DNA from: JBCCFW01 sp039029535
GTDB lineage: Bacteria; Acidobacteriota; JBCCFW01
Length of the DNA stretch: 30,180 nucleotides
Assembly (NCBI GenBank): GCA_039029535.1
Contig: JBCCFW010000092.1
Span: 1 to 30,180, forward strand
Reading direction: 5' to 3'
A program made the position numbers and the translations under genes. Under the pieces are notes generated by a model that saw only the letters and a list, made by a program, of their open reading frames with translations, searched no databases and was not told the origin of the DNA. Each line of letters starts with the position of its first letter. The first letter of the stretch is position 1. Shown here piece by piece: positions 14,167 through 22,603 of the stretch.

Positions 14167-17100
14167 TCAAGGGCAGAGCTCCGGGGTCTCCTCGATGCGG
14201 AGCCGTTGCCAGCCGCCGACCCCTGGCTGAGGTGGTGGGTGGATCCCCGCCACGCCGACGTCGTCGTTGAGCACCTCGACGTGGACGTGGTTGCCCGCGC
14301 CGGGGATGAAGTGGCTCGCGGCCAGTGCCTCGTCGATGACCGGAAGTGAGCTGGGATCGGTCGGGATGAAGGAGTCGAGGTCCGCGATGGCCGGGAGCAA
14401 GCCGTTGAACTCGCGGCCCGTCATGATCCGGAGGTACACGTCGGGCTCGAGCTCGACCGCGGTCTCCCACACCGGGTTGCCCCCGTCGCTCTTGTCGTCG
14501 GTCGGGTAGAGCGGGAGGGTGAGGGTGAGGAGCTCTTCCTCGACCTGCTGCTCGGGCGGTAGCCACGGGATGGGGTAGTGCTCCTGGGCGATCCGCAGCC
14601 GCAGCCGGGCGCCGTGCCGGATGTCCTTGCCCGAGACGCGGAGACGACGGGGTGCTTCGTGTCGCACTGAGCAGGCACCGAAGTCGTCGACGAGATCGTT
14701 GGCGAGGGCGTTCTGGTAGACGCGGATCGTGTGAGCACGGGGGCCGCCCTGTTCGTCGGTGAGCCCCGGCTCGTCCCAGAGCGCCTGCATCTCCGGGACG
14801 TGTCGGTGGGCGGTGTTGGTGATCATCGGCTCGAGAAGGAGCTCGCTGGGATCGGGACCGGTCTGCTGGACCGGTTGGGCCTGGCGGTGGGCGACGTGCC
14901 GCTCTCGTCCCAACGGCGTGGCCTGGACGATGAAGCGCTCTCCCGGATCGAGCGTCGCGAGGATCGCGGCTCGCGTGAAGCTCCCCACGGTCGGCTCGGA
15001 GCGGTAGCGGCAGCTGTCCGGATCGATCGCGCCCATGGCATCGAGCTGGCAAGTGCTCGGGTCGAGCCAGTAGCCGAAGGCGCCGGCCGTGATGACCAAG
15101 CCCGCGTTGGCCTCTCGTGCCTGCTGCTCGAGGAGGTCGAGCTCGGCGTCCACGGACTGACTGCCCTTGTTGGCGAAGGTCAATGTCAGGCTGCGCCCGA
15201 CAGCGGGTCCCGTGCCGAAGTCCATCTCCTCGATGAATCGGACGACGTCGTTGGTGTTGCCGCAGGGTGCGCTGGCGGGAGCGCAGAGCGGGCTTGAGAA
15301 CGCGTCCTCCACGAATTCGTGGATGTCGGCTTCGCTGCCCGCGTGGGCCAGGCCCTCGTCACCACTTCGGACCTCGAGGTTCCCGTCGATGTCGGGGAAG
15401 AGATCGAGCATGGCTTCCTTTTGGAACAGCCCGCGGAGTGCGGCGGTCTCGAGGGAGTTGATCTCGCTCGTGGCCACGCCGTCCCGGTCGATGGCGGAGC
15501 GGGTCTCGGTGATGAGGTTGTTGCTGCCCTCGGGGAGGGAGTGGCAGTGAACACAGGACAGGCCATTGCCGGGGATGGAGTCCATCAGGTGGAAGACCTT
15601 CATGCCACGGAGTGCGCCCTCGCCGTCGTCGACGTCGTCAGGGTCGCTGCCGAAGCTTCCGCTGAAGCGCCGGTCGGGTGGCTGCCGCGGGTTCGGCGGG
15701 TAGTGAATGGAGTTGACGAACTCCTCGTAGAGGTCGATCTCGGTGTCGGTGAGGCCGGCCGTCTCGATGGGGTCCGGGCAGACGTCCGGCGCGCCGAGTA
15801 GCTCGACGAAGGCGGAGTTGAACGCGCCGAAGTCCGAGTGCTCGCACGCGTCTCCGCCAGCGTGTCGCGTGCCACGCCAGTAGAAGGGTCCGTTCGACAC
15901 CAGGCTCGCTCCCTCGCCGAGGGGCGCCTCGAAGTTGAGGAGGCCCTGGAGCGACTGGGTGACCATGATCCCTTTCTCTCCAGGCTGAGTGGTCTGGAGG
16001 TTGTTGGTGCCGAAGAGCGAGTTCAGGTCGAACGGGATGTTCGTCGTGACGCCGTCGCTGACGTCCCAGGCCATCCCGTCGGTGCGCCCGTCCGGGTGAC
16101 AGCTCGAGCAGGACACGAAGCCGTTGCCGGAGAGCTCGGCGCTGTAGAGGAACTTCCGACCCTCGCGGACATGGACGGGCGTGGAGTCGCTCGGTAGCTC
16201 GAACTGACCGATGAGCGTCGGTGGAAGCACGCTCGGATCCAAGATGGCGACCGACTGACTCAGGCGGTTGGCCACGTAGACGCGAGCGGGGGTCACGCTA
16301 CCGGTGGAGGATGCGTGCGTCGGCTTGAAGGCCAGGCCGCGGGGCCCCGAGCGGGCGTACTCGGCTCCAGGCAGGAGGGGGATGTCCACCCGGTGCTTCG
16401 GCCAGAACTGCGGAGCGAAGGGGGAGACCTGGACGACCCCGACCCGGTCGCTGCTGAAGGCGGTCACCCAGATCTGATTGCCGACGACCAGGACGTCGGT
16501 GGCCGTGGCGAGGGCGTCGCTCTTGGCGGCGGGGCTCACCCCGTCGAGGTTCAAGTCGATTGGAGTGATGGTGGCTGAGTCGAAGTCACAGGCGCCACGG
16601 ACGACGTAGAGCATCGTCTGCACGAATCCAGTGGGCTGAACGGACAGGGCGCTCACCCCGCTGACCGTGCGGTTGCTCGCGGCCGAGCCGACCACGAAGA
16701 GGTCGCCGTTGTCGTTGAAGGTCATGTTCCAGTTGATCGCTCCGAGCCCGCCGAGCTTGTCGGTGTTCCCGCCGGCGAGGTCTTGCGAGTACAGGTCGAA
16801 GTCGTAGGCCGGGCGGTTGCCTCCGAGGTGACCGAGCACGAACAGCCGGTCGGCACAAGCAGCAGGACCGACGGCCGAGGTCCACGGCTGCTTGAGCGCC
16901 TCGTCGGGTGTCGTGTCGCCATCGAGGTCCACCAGGGCCGGCGTGCCGTCGTTCAGCGCGGTCAGAGCGACGGGATCGAAGAGGCTGATGCGGTCGATGG
17001 TGAGATGGGTGACGAACAGGGTCGGCCGACCGGCGACCACGCCGAGGGTGAGGTCGAGGGGCTCGTCGGCGACCGGGAAGGTCCCGAGCAACTCCGGCTC

Positions 17101-17484
17101 GAGCCCGCGGGGGCCCTCGTCGAGGGCCACGGCGGTGATCGAGTCGCCGAGGAAGTTGGCGACGAAGAAGGTCTGCAGCGTGTCGACCCAGCGCACCGAG
17201 ACGGGCTCGAGGCCCACGCGGATCCGGAGCACCGGCGCGCCGAGCGTGCCCGCGGTGTCCTCGCGGGAGGTGTCGTAGACCTCGACCATGTTGTCGGGCG
17301 TGTTGCACGTGAGCAGGTAGCGATTGTCCGAGTCGTCGGTCGTGACGACCTCGATGGGGTGCACCTGCGGGCTCTCGACGTTGTAGTACGACGCGAGCCC
17401 CTGAGCGAGGCTGCGTCCGGGCCAGCCGAGTGCGAGACCGAGGAGCAACGTGAGAGCGAGACGTGAGCGCGAGTCGAGTTTCAT
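14167..17484 (-). CDS. Secreted beta-propeller / dihaem cytochrome c protein
   Basis: This 1105-residue exported protein has a Sec signal (residues 1-27, cleavage near SLA). Residues about 30-450 look like a YVTN/lactonase-type propeller ('DNRYLLTCNTPDNMVEVYDTS', 'VYVANRLSQSVAILDPS'). Two c-type haem sites follow, CSSCH at about 458-462 and CVHCH at about 644-648, in a region resembling the MauG/dihaem cytochrome peroxidase superfamily ('FYWRGTRHAGG', 'NPRQPPDRRF'). The last 250 residues are a beta-rich domain ending in Cys-Pro. It probably transfers electrons or oxidises a substrate outside the cytoplasm. Partner and substrate are unknown. The start follows GGAGG at nine bases. The gene stands alone and converges on the DUF7689 module. 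Confidence 0.82.
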   Translation of the reverse strand: MKLDSRSRLALTLLLGLALGWPGRSLAQGLASYYNVESPQVHPIEVVTTDDSDNRYLLTCNTPDNMVEVYDTSREDTAGTLGAPVLRIRVGLEPVSVRWVDTLQTFFVANFLGDSITAVALDEGPRGLEPELLGTFPVADEPLDLTLGVVAGRPTLFVTHLTIDRISLFDPVALTALNDGTPALVDLDGDTTPDEALKQPWTSAVGPAACADRLFVLGHLGGNRPAYDFDLYSQDLAGGNTDKLGGLGAINWNMTFNDNGDLFVVGSAASNRTVSGVSALSVQPTGFVQTMLYVVRGACDFDSATITPIDLNLDGVSPAAKSDALATATDVLVVGNQIWVTAFSSDRVGVVQVSPFAPQFWPKHRVDIPLLPGAEYARSGPRGLAFKPTHASSTGSVTPARVYVANRLSQSVAILDPSVLPPTLIGQFELPSDSTPVHVREGRKFLYSAELSGNGFVSCSSCHPDGRTDGMAWDVSDGVTTNIPFDLNSLFGTNNLQTTQPGEKGIMVTQSLQGLLNFEAPLGEGASLVSNGPFYWRGTRHAGGDACEHSDFGAFNSAFVELLGAPDVCPDPIETAGLTDTEIDLYEEFVNSIHYPPNPRQPPDRRFSGSFGSDPDDVDDGEGALRGMKVFHLMDSIPGNGLSCVHCHSLPEGSNNLITETRSAIDRDGVATSEINSLETAALRGLFQKEAMLDLFPDIDGNLEVRSGDEGLAHAGSEADIHEFVEDAFSSPLCAPASAPCGNTNDVVRFIEEMDFGTGPAVGRSLTLTFANKGSQSVDAELDLLEQQAREANAGLVITAGAFGYWLDPSTCQLDAMGAIDPDSCRYRSEPTVGSFTRAAILATLDPGERFIVQATPLGRERHVAHRQAQPVQQTGPDPSELLLEPMITNTAHRHVPEMQALWDEPGLTDEQGGPRAHTIRVYQNALANDLVDDFGACSVRHEAPRRLRVSGKDIRHGARLRLRIAQEHYPIPWLPPEQQVEEELLTLTLPLYPTDDKSDGGNPVWETAVELEPDVYLRIMTGREFNGLLPAIADLDSFIPTDPSSLPVIDEALAASHFIPGAGNHVHVEVLNDDVGVAGIHPPPQPGVGGWQRLRIEETPELCP

Positions 17485-17520
17485 CTGCGGGTTCCTCCAG
17501 CCCGTCAGTCGCGGGCGCGA

Positions 17521-17560
17521 GGAAGGACGAGCCGACGAGGGTCGGTCTCGGGCTCCTTCC
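17521..17560. promoter_or_regulatory. Long imperfect hairpin upstream of the cytochrome gene
   Basis: The left arm 17521-17536 (GGAAGGACGAGCCGAC) pairs with 17541-17560 through 16 base pairs with two small bulges (one and three bases) and a GAGG loop. It ends 37 bases upstream of the cytochrome start, so it could be in that gene's 5' leader or be a DNA operator in the 250-base divergent gap. No partner protein is indicated. Confidence 0.4.
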
Positions 17561-17663
17561 GCAGGGAGGGACTCGCGTCAGCCCCGTCTCTTACGAGGAT
17601 GGGGGCGTGGGTGCGTGAGAAAAACTCTGGGGATCGCTTCGTGCCGCATCCTGATACGCCGCC

Positions 17664-17692
17664 TTGGACTCGTGTCTCCTGGGGGCTAGCTT
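17664..17692 (+). promoter_or_regulatory. Candidate promoter, TTGGAC-N17-TAGCTT, for the ELWxTDGT gene
   Basis: TTGGAC (17664-17669) and TAGCTT (17687-17692) are 17 bases apart. The predicted start of transcription near 17699 would give a leader of about 36 bases that includes the AGGAGGT ribosome site at 17723-17729. The -10 hexamer is identical to that of the 6032 gene. Confidence 0.5.
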
Positions 17693-17734
17693 CTTCGCAG
17701 GCTGCTCCAGGTCTGCGACAAGAGGAGGTCGTCA

Positions 17735-20659
17735 GTGCTGCGTCCCGCCCGAAGCCTCGTTCTCGCCGTGCTCGCCCTGGGAGCGACCTCGTCGTTCGGG
17801 CAGGTCGAGCTGCTCGCCGACGTCGAGCTGGCGCCCCGCGCCGGCGTCTGGGGATGGTCACCGCTCCTGGATGTCGGAAGCCGTGCGGTGTTCCTTCGCG
17901 ACTCGCCCGGCACGGGCGTGGAGCCCTGGGCGTTCAGCGAGGCGGAGGGTGCCGTCCTGCTCGCCGATCTCGCGCCCGGTGAGTGCAGCTCGCGGGCCTT
18001 CACGACCCACTGGAGCGGCTTCGAGACGGCCCGCCTGCCAGAAGGAGTCGTGTTCAGTGCCGACGACGGGAGCGGTCTCCAGCCCTGGTTCACCGACGGC
18101 ACGCCGACGGGCACGCGACGCCTGGCGGATCTCGGCTTCCAGCAGCCGGCCTGGCATGCCGCGCTCGGCGACCGGGCGTACTTCGCGACGCGCACGGAGC
18201 TCTGGCAAACCGACGGGACGCCAGGCGGCACTGCCGTGGTCGCGAGCGTGTTCAACGCCAGCTTCCTGACGCCCATGGGCGGCTTGCTCTACTTCGCGGT
18301 CTCCGACGAATTCGAGCTCTGGGTGAGCGATGGAACGCCGGGCGGAACGGCTCCGGTCACCGATCTCCGCCTCGGTCTGCGCGCGAGTCCGAGCGAGCTC
18401 GTCGTGGCCGACGATCGGATCTACTTCACCGCCGATGAAACCGTCTCCGGTCGCGAGCTCTGGGTGACGAACGGAACGGCGCTCGGCACGCGACGGGTCA
18501 CCGACCTGCAACCCGGCCCGGCCTCATCCCGGATCCTTCCGCTCCAGGCGAGGGGGAGCTCGCTGTTCTTCACGGCCGAGAGCGTTCCCGATCGAGCGGA
18601 GCTCTGGCTCACCGACGGCACGGGGCGTGCGACGGAGCGCTTGGCGATCGTGGATGCCGAGCGAGAGCCCGTGCTCCTGGATGGCCGACTCGTCTTCGCC
18701 GGCGACGAAGGTGGCGCTGGCAGTGAGCTCTGGGTCAGTGATGGGACGGCAGCCGGCACGCAGCAGCTCGTCGACATCCGGCCAGGAGCGGTCGGTTCGC
18801 GGCCCATGCAGCTCACGATCTTCGACGGTCGCGCGTGGTTCACGGCCGACGATGGCGTGAACGGACGCGAGCTCTGGGCCACCGACGGGACGGCCGTGGG
18901 GACCACGCTCGTTCTCGACGTGAGCCCGGGAGGGGATGGTCGCGTGAGTCACCTGGGCGTGGTCGACGGTCGTCTCTACTTCAGCGCCGACGACGGCGTC
19001 GAGGGCCATCAGCTCTGGAGCACCGACGGCCTGCCCGGTGGCACCCGTCGGGAGACCGACGGCGAGCGGACCGGACACTCCTTCCCGGAGGACTTCACCG
19101 CTCTCGCTGACGACGTCCTCTTCCTCGCCGAGCGCGGTGTCGTCGGTGAGCTCTGGTCCACCGACGGAACGGAGGCGGGCACCGTGCTCGTGCGGGGAGC
19201 CACCGCCGAGGAGCCGGGCGGATTCGGGCGTTCGAGAGAGCTCACTCGGGTGGGAGAACACGTCTTCTTCGTCGACACCGCCACTGACGAGCGTCTGTGG
19301 CGATCGGATGGCACGGCAGCGGGCACGGAGCAGGTGATCTCCGCCGATCGCCTGGAGTCCCTGTTCGCGGGCACGAGCGCCACCGGCGAGGAGCTCCTGT
19401 ACTTCGTCGGCACCGAGGACGACAGCCGTCGGCTCTGGCGTAGTGACGGCACGGCGTCCGGCACGTTCTCGCTCGTCGACGATCCGACCATCGAAGACTG
19501 GCATGCTCGACGGCCGGTCAGCCTGAACGGGCGCTTCTACTTCGGAGCGAGTCCCGACTTCCTGAGCACCGAGCTCTGGTCCACCGATGGCACCGTGCTG
19601 GGCACCAGGCGCGTAGCCGACATCGCGCCCTTCAGCGGTAGCTCGGATCCCATCGAGCTGACCGTGCTCGACGACACCCTCTTCTTCACGGCCTGGGACG
19701 CCCTCGGAGGTGAGCTCTGGCGGAGCGATGGCACCGAAGCGGGAACGACGCGAGTGGCCGACATCAACCCCCTGGGCGACGCCGCGCCGGGCTGGGTCAC
19801 GGCGCACGACGGTGCGCTGCTCTTCGCTGCCGACGATGGCAGCTCGGGTCAGGAGCTCTGGTGGAGCGACGGCAGCGATGGGTCGGCTCGACGGATCGTC
19901 GATCTCTGGCCCGGGCCCGAGGGCTCGTGGCCGGAGATGCTGACCGCCGTGGGGCCCTCGCTCTTCTTCGTCGCCGACGATCCGGATGCCGGGCGGGAGC
20001 TTCGCCGGCTCGACGCGACCAGCGGTCTCGTCGAGCTGGTCGCCGATCTCACGCCGGGGGCTGCGAGCACGGGCTTCGACGACCTGGTCGTCTTCGGCTC
20101 GCGCTTGCTGTTCGTCGCCGGTGACGGCTCGGACCTGCGCCTCTACGAGACCGACGGCACGACGGCCGGCACGCGAGCGGTCGAGGGTCTGCCCGACGCT
20201 GCCTGCTCGTTCGTCGACGAGCTGTCCGTGGTGGGTGAGCGTGTCTACCTCAGGGTCACCGACACCGAGCATGGCCGCGAGCCCTGGACTGACACCGCGC
20301 GGCACGAGCTCCGAACCAACGGCCTGGTCGACGACATCGCGACGGCCACGTCACGACTGCGGGAGCCCGACGTTCTCGGGAGCCCGGTCGAGAATCTCAC
20401 CGCCTGTGGCCGCACGCGCCTGACGGCCGAGACCAGCCAGAGAGTGACCCGTGACGAGCTCCTGGCTGGCGTGCCGCTGCCGCCGTCGGCGGGCGTGCTG
20501 ACCCTCGTCGAGCTGGCCGGCTGGTGTACTTGCTCGGTTCATCCGGAAGAGCGTGCTCCCACCGGTGCCGAGACACCGCGGGAGCCGATCGTCGTGCGGC
20601 TGGTCGACGGGGAGCCCGTCGTCACCTTGCTCACCGCCGAGCCGCTCTCCTGTCCCTGA
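17735..20659 (+). CDS. Secreted ELWxTDGTxxGT-repeat protein
   Basis: This 974-residue exported protein has a short Sec signal (residues 1-23, cleavage near SFG). It is then built from about 17 tandem units of 45-55 residues, each ending in the 'ELW.(T/S)DGT..GT..V.DI.PG' motif (for example 'ELWVSDGTPGGTAPVTDL'). Units begin with 'LFF(T)ADDG..G.'. Such repeats form beta-propeller-like or solenoid folds in surface proteins of myxobacteria and related groups. The first and last units are degenerate. The final 120 residues contain 'TACG', 'WCTCS' and a C-terminal 'PLSCP'. The start is GTG at 17735, five bases after AGGAGGT. Ligand and function are unknown; adhesion or substrate binding is inferred. 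Confidence 0.85.
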   Translation: MLRPARSLVLAVLALGATSSFGQVELLADVELAPRAGVWGWSPLLDVGSRAVFLRDSPGTGVEPWAFSEAEGAVLLADLAPGECSSRAFTTHWSGFETARLPEGVVFSADDGSGLQPWFTDGTPTGTRRLADLGFQQPAWHAALGDRAYFATRTELWQTDGTPGGTAVVASVFNASFLTPMGGLLYFAVSDEFELWVSDGTPGGTAPVTDLRLGLRASPSELVVADDRIYFTADETVSGRELWVTNGTALGTRRVTDLQPGPASSRILPLQARGSSLFFTAESVPDRAELWLTDGTGRATERLAIVDAEREPVLLDGRLVFAGDEGGAGSELWVSDGTAAGTQQLVDIRPGAVGSRPMQLTIFDGRAWFTADDGVNGRELWATDGTAVGTTLVLDVSPGGDGRVSHLGVVDGRLYFSADDGVEGHQLWSTDGLPGGTRRETDGERTGHSFPEDFTALADDVLFLAERGVVGELWSTDGTEAGTVLVRGATAEEPGGFGRSRELTRVGEHVFFVDTATDERLWRSDGTAAGTEQVISADRLESLFAGTSATGEELLYFVGTEDDSRRLWRSDGTASGTFSLVDDPTIEDWHARRPVSLNGRFYFGASPDFLSTELWSTDGTVLGTRRVADIAPFSGSSDPIELTVLDDTLFFTAWDALGGELWRSDGTEAGTTRVADINPLGDAAPGWVTAHDGALLFAADDGSSGQELWWSDGSDGSARRIVDLWPGPEGSWPEMLTAVGPSLFFVADDPDAGRELRRLDATSGLVELVADLTPGAASTGFDDLVVFGSRLLFVAGDGSDLRLYETDGTTAGTRAVEGLPDAACSFVDELSVVGERVYLRVTDTEHGREPWTDTARHELRTNGLVDDIATATSRLREPDVLGSPVENLTACGRTRLTAETSQRVTRDELLAGVPLPPSAGVLTLVELAGWCTCSVHPEERAPTGAETPREPIVVRLVDGEPVVTLLTAEPLSCP

Positions 20660-20731
20660 GCCACTTTCTGCTCATGGTCGGCGCGGTCGTGGTCGATGAC
20701 GTCTTCGGCGGGCCCGGCAGGAGATGACATC

Positions 20732-21292
20732 ATGAAGAGCAGGATCTTGCTCATCGACGACGACGAGCACGTCCTCGACGGGCTCCGTGCCGCCTTGCGC
20801 AAGAAGCGCTACCGGATGCTGGCGACGACCTCGCCGGAGGAAGGGCTCCGGATGCTGGAGGAGTGCGGGGCCGATGTCGTCGTGAGCGACGAGAACATGC
20901 CGGAGATGAGTGGGACCCGTCTGCTGTCACACGTGGCGGAACGACATCCCGAGACCATGAGGATCATGCTGACGGGGGCGACCTCGCTCGACGTGGCCCT
21001 CGCTGCGCTCAACGCGGGTGACGTGCATCGCTACCTGACGAAGCCGTGCCGCCCCTCCGAGCTGGCGTTGGCCATCGACCAGGTCCTCGAGGTCCAGCAG
21101 CTCAGGCGCGACGGGCAGCGCTTGCTCCGCCTGGCGCGGCGTCAGCAGTCGGCCTTGCGCGAGCTCGCGCCCCTGCATCCGGCGTTGGGGGCTCTGCTCG
21201 CGGACGAGGACGCGTTCCTGCTCGACGAGGATGACGACGCCACCCTCGAGTCGGTCGCCCGCGATGCCGAGCGCCGCCGCTTCGGTTTCTGA
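20732..21292 (+). CDS. Response regulator, REC domain with acidic tail
   Basis: This 186-residue protein is one receiver domain (residues 3-118) with all key residues: acidic pocket 'IDDDEHV' (Asp9-Asp11), phospho-acceptor Asp53 in 'VVSDENMPEMSG', Thr81 in 'LTGAT', and Lys104 in 'YLTKPC'. The rest is a helical linker and an acidic tail ('DEDAFLLDEDDDATLE') with no DNA-binding or enzyme domain. It therefore probably acts by protein contacts downstream of an unlinked histidine kinase. AGGAGA precedes the ATG at 20732 by seven bases, which rules for this start over the in-frame upstream codons. It converges tail to tail on a second response regulator with a similar receiver domain. Confidence 0.9.
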   Translation: MKSRILLIDDDEHVLDGLRAALRKKRYRMLATTSPEEGLRMLEECGADVVVSDENMPEMSGTRLLSHVAERHPETMRIMLTGATSLDVALAALNAGDVHRYLTKPCRPSELALAIDQVLEVQQLRRDGQRLLRLARRQQSALRELAPLHPALGALLADEDAFLLDEDDDATLESVARDAERRRFGF

Positions 21293-21299
21293 CCCTCCG

Positions 21300-22506
21300 C
21301 TACGGTTGGCTCGCCTTGGCCAACTCGGGCTCGCCGTCGCGCGACTCGGTGGTTCCCACGGGAGCCAGCACGAGGATCGGCTGCTCGACACCGGCTCCTT
21401 CGTCGAAGTTGCGGAGGAGCTGGAGCAGGGCGGCCGTGATCCGTGAGTCTTGACGGGCCAGGAGCGTGCCGTTGCAGGCCTTCACGTCTTGAAGCAAGCG
21501 CATGCTCGGCGCCAGCTCGGCGATGTCGAGTGAGGTGGGGTACGAGCCCCTCGCTGTCGATGTCGACGTTGCGGAAGGCCTCGACGACTGGGCTCGCGAA
21601 GCTCGGGTCGTCGATGAGCTCGGCCAGGGCGGCGCCCGGGTCCTTGGTGCGGCGGATGAGGCGCTCGAGGGCGGTCGCGGTTCGGAGGAGTTGACCCCCG
21701 AGCAGGGCGGGCTCCCAGTCCGCGAGGTCGTCGGGCAGGGTGTCGACGTCGGGGACGTCCTGCTGACTCGCGATCATCTCGCCCGTCGTCTCGAGCCGGG
21801 GGATCGACGCCAGGAGGTCACGGCCGATCGCCGGGTGGCCCCCGAAGGTCGTCTCGTCTTCTTCGTCGAGAGGCGTGCCGGAATGCGCGCGCTCGACGAG
21901 GTCCAGGGGGAGGGTGACGCAACCGAGCTGCGAGAGCAGGGCAGCGACCTCGAAGCGCCAGGGCTCCTCGATCTCGATCTGGCGGCAGGCATGAGCGACC
22001 AGCTCGTGGAGACGTCCCGCCTGGTTGAACGCGACGGCGTTGACCAGGCCGAGGACCTCGGTCAGGACCTTCACGCTGCCGTGCAGCGTGTCCTCGAGCA
22101 AGTCACGCTCGGCGCTCAGCAGGCGATGCTGCTCGATGCCGTCCATCACCGCCGTGAGAAGGGCGGGAGGGGGACAGGGCTTGCTGAGGAAGCGGAAGAC
22201 GTGACCCTCGTTGACGGCGAGGATCGCCGAGTCGAGGTCGGCGTAGCCGGTCAGGAGGATCCGCACCGAGCCCGAGTGCTCGCGGGCGACCCGTGAGAGC
22301 AGCTCGGCTCCGCTCATCTCCGGCATCCGCATGTCGGAGACCACGACGGCGAACTCGTCCTCGGCCAGTCGCTCGAGAGCCTGAGCTCCGGAGCCCGCGA
22401 GGGTGACGTCGCAGTCCTTGCGGAGGTGAAGACGGAGGCCCGCGAGGACGGCCGGCTCGTCGTCGACGAGCAGTACCTTGGGCTTGGTCGAAGAGGCTTT
22501 CGTCAT
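21300..22506 (-). CDS. Response regulator with degenerate HD-GYP-like domain, apparently frameshifted
   Basis: The receiver domain (residues 1-125) is complete: Asp16/Asp17 pocket, Asp58 in 'VVSDMRMPEMSG', Thr86 in 'LTGY', Lys109 in 'FLSKPC'. It leads into an HD-GYP-like region ('GRLHELV', 'ALLSQLGCVTLP', 'GGHPAIGRDLL', 'SQQD'). The HD metal pair reads SQ, the usual HHE reads SQQ, and no GYP loop is seen, so phosphodiesterase activity is unlikely. After 'DSEGLVP' the frame turns into Arg-rich nonsense. Removing one base from the GGGG run at 21537-21540 restores a sensible end ('LDIAELAPSMRLLQDVKACNGTLL') that stops at 21300, giving 401 residues. The indel may be a sequencing error or a real mutation. 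GGGAG precedes the ATG. Confidence 0.78.
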
Positions 22507-22538
22507 GCTCGCTCCCGCCCGGCGCGAGAGACGGCACG

Positions 22539-22568
22539 CCCGGACCACCGCTCTGTCGGCGGTCCGGG
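22539..22568 (-). terminator. Hairpin terminator after the giant propeller gene
   Basis: CCCGGACC (22539-22546) and GGTCCGGG (22561-22568) form a perfect eight-base GC stem, with extra inner pairing around the loop. It lies 36 bases past the stop of the giant gene and before the next start at 22506 on the same strand. No U-tract follows. Confidence 0.55.
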
Positions 22569-22603
22569 GAGTCGGCTTGAGTGCTGACGCGAGAACGCCT
22601 CGG

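Noticed and set aside
21142..21536. Arg-rich C-terminus of the second response regulator as read
   Set aside because: It overlaps the convergent regulator gene and replaces a coherent C-terminus in the neighbouring frame; best explained by a one-base shift.
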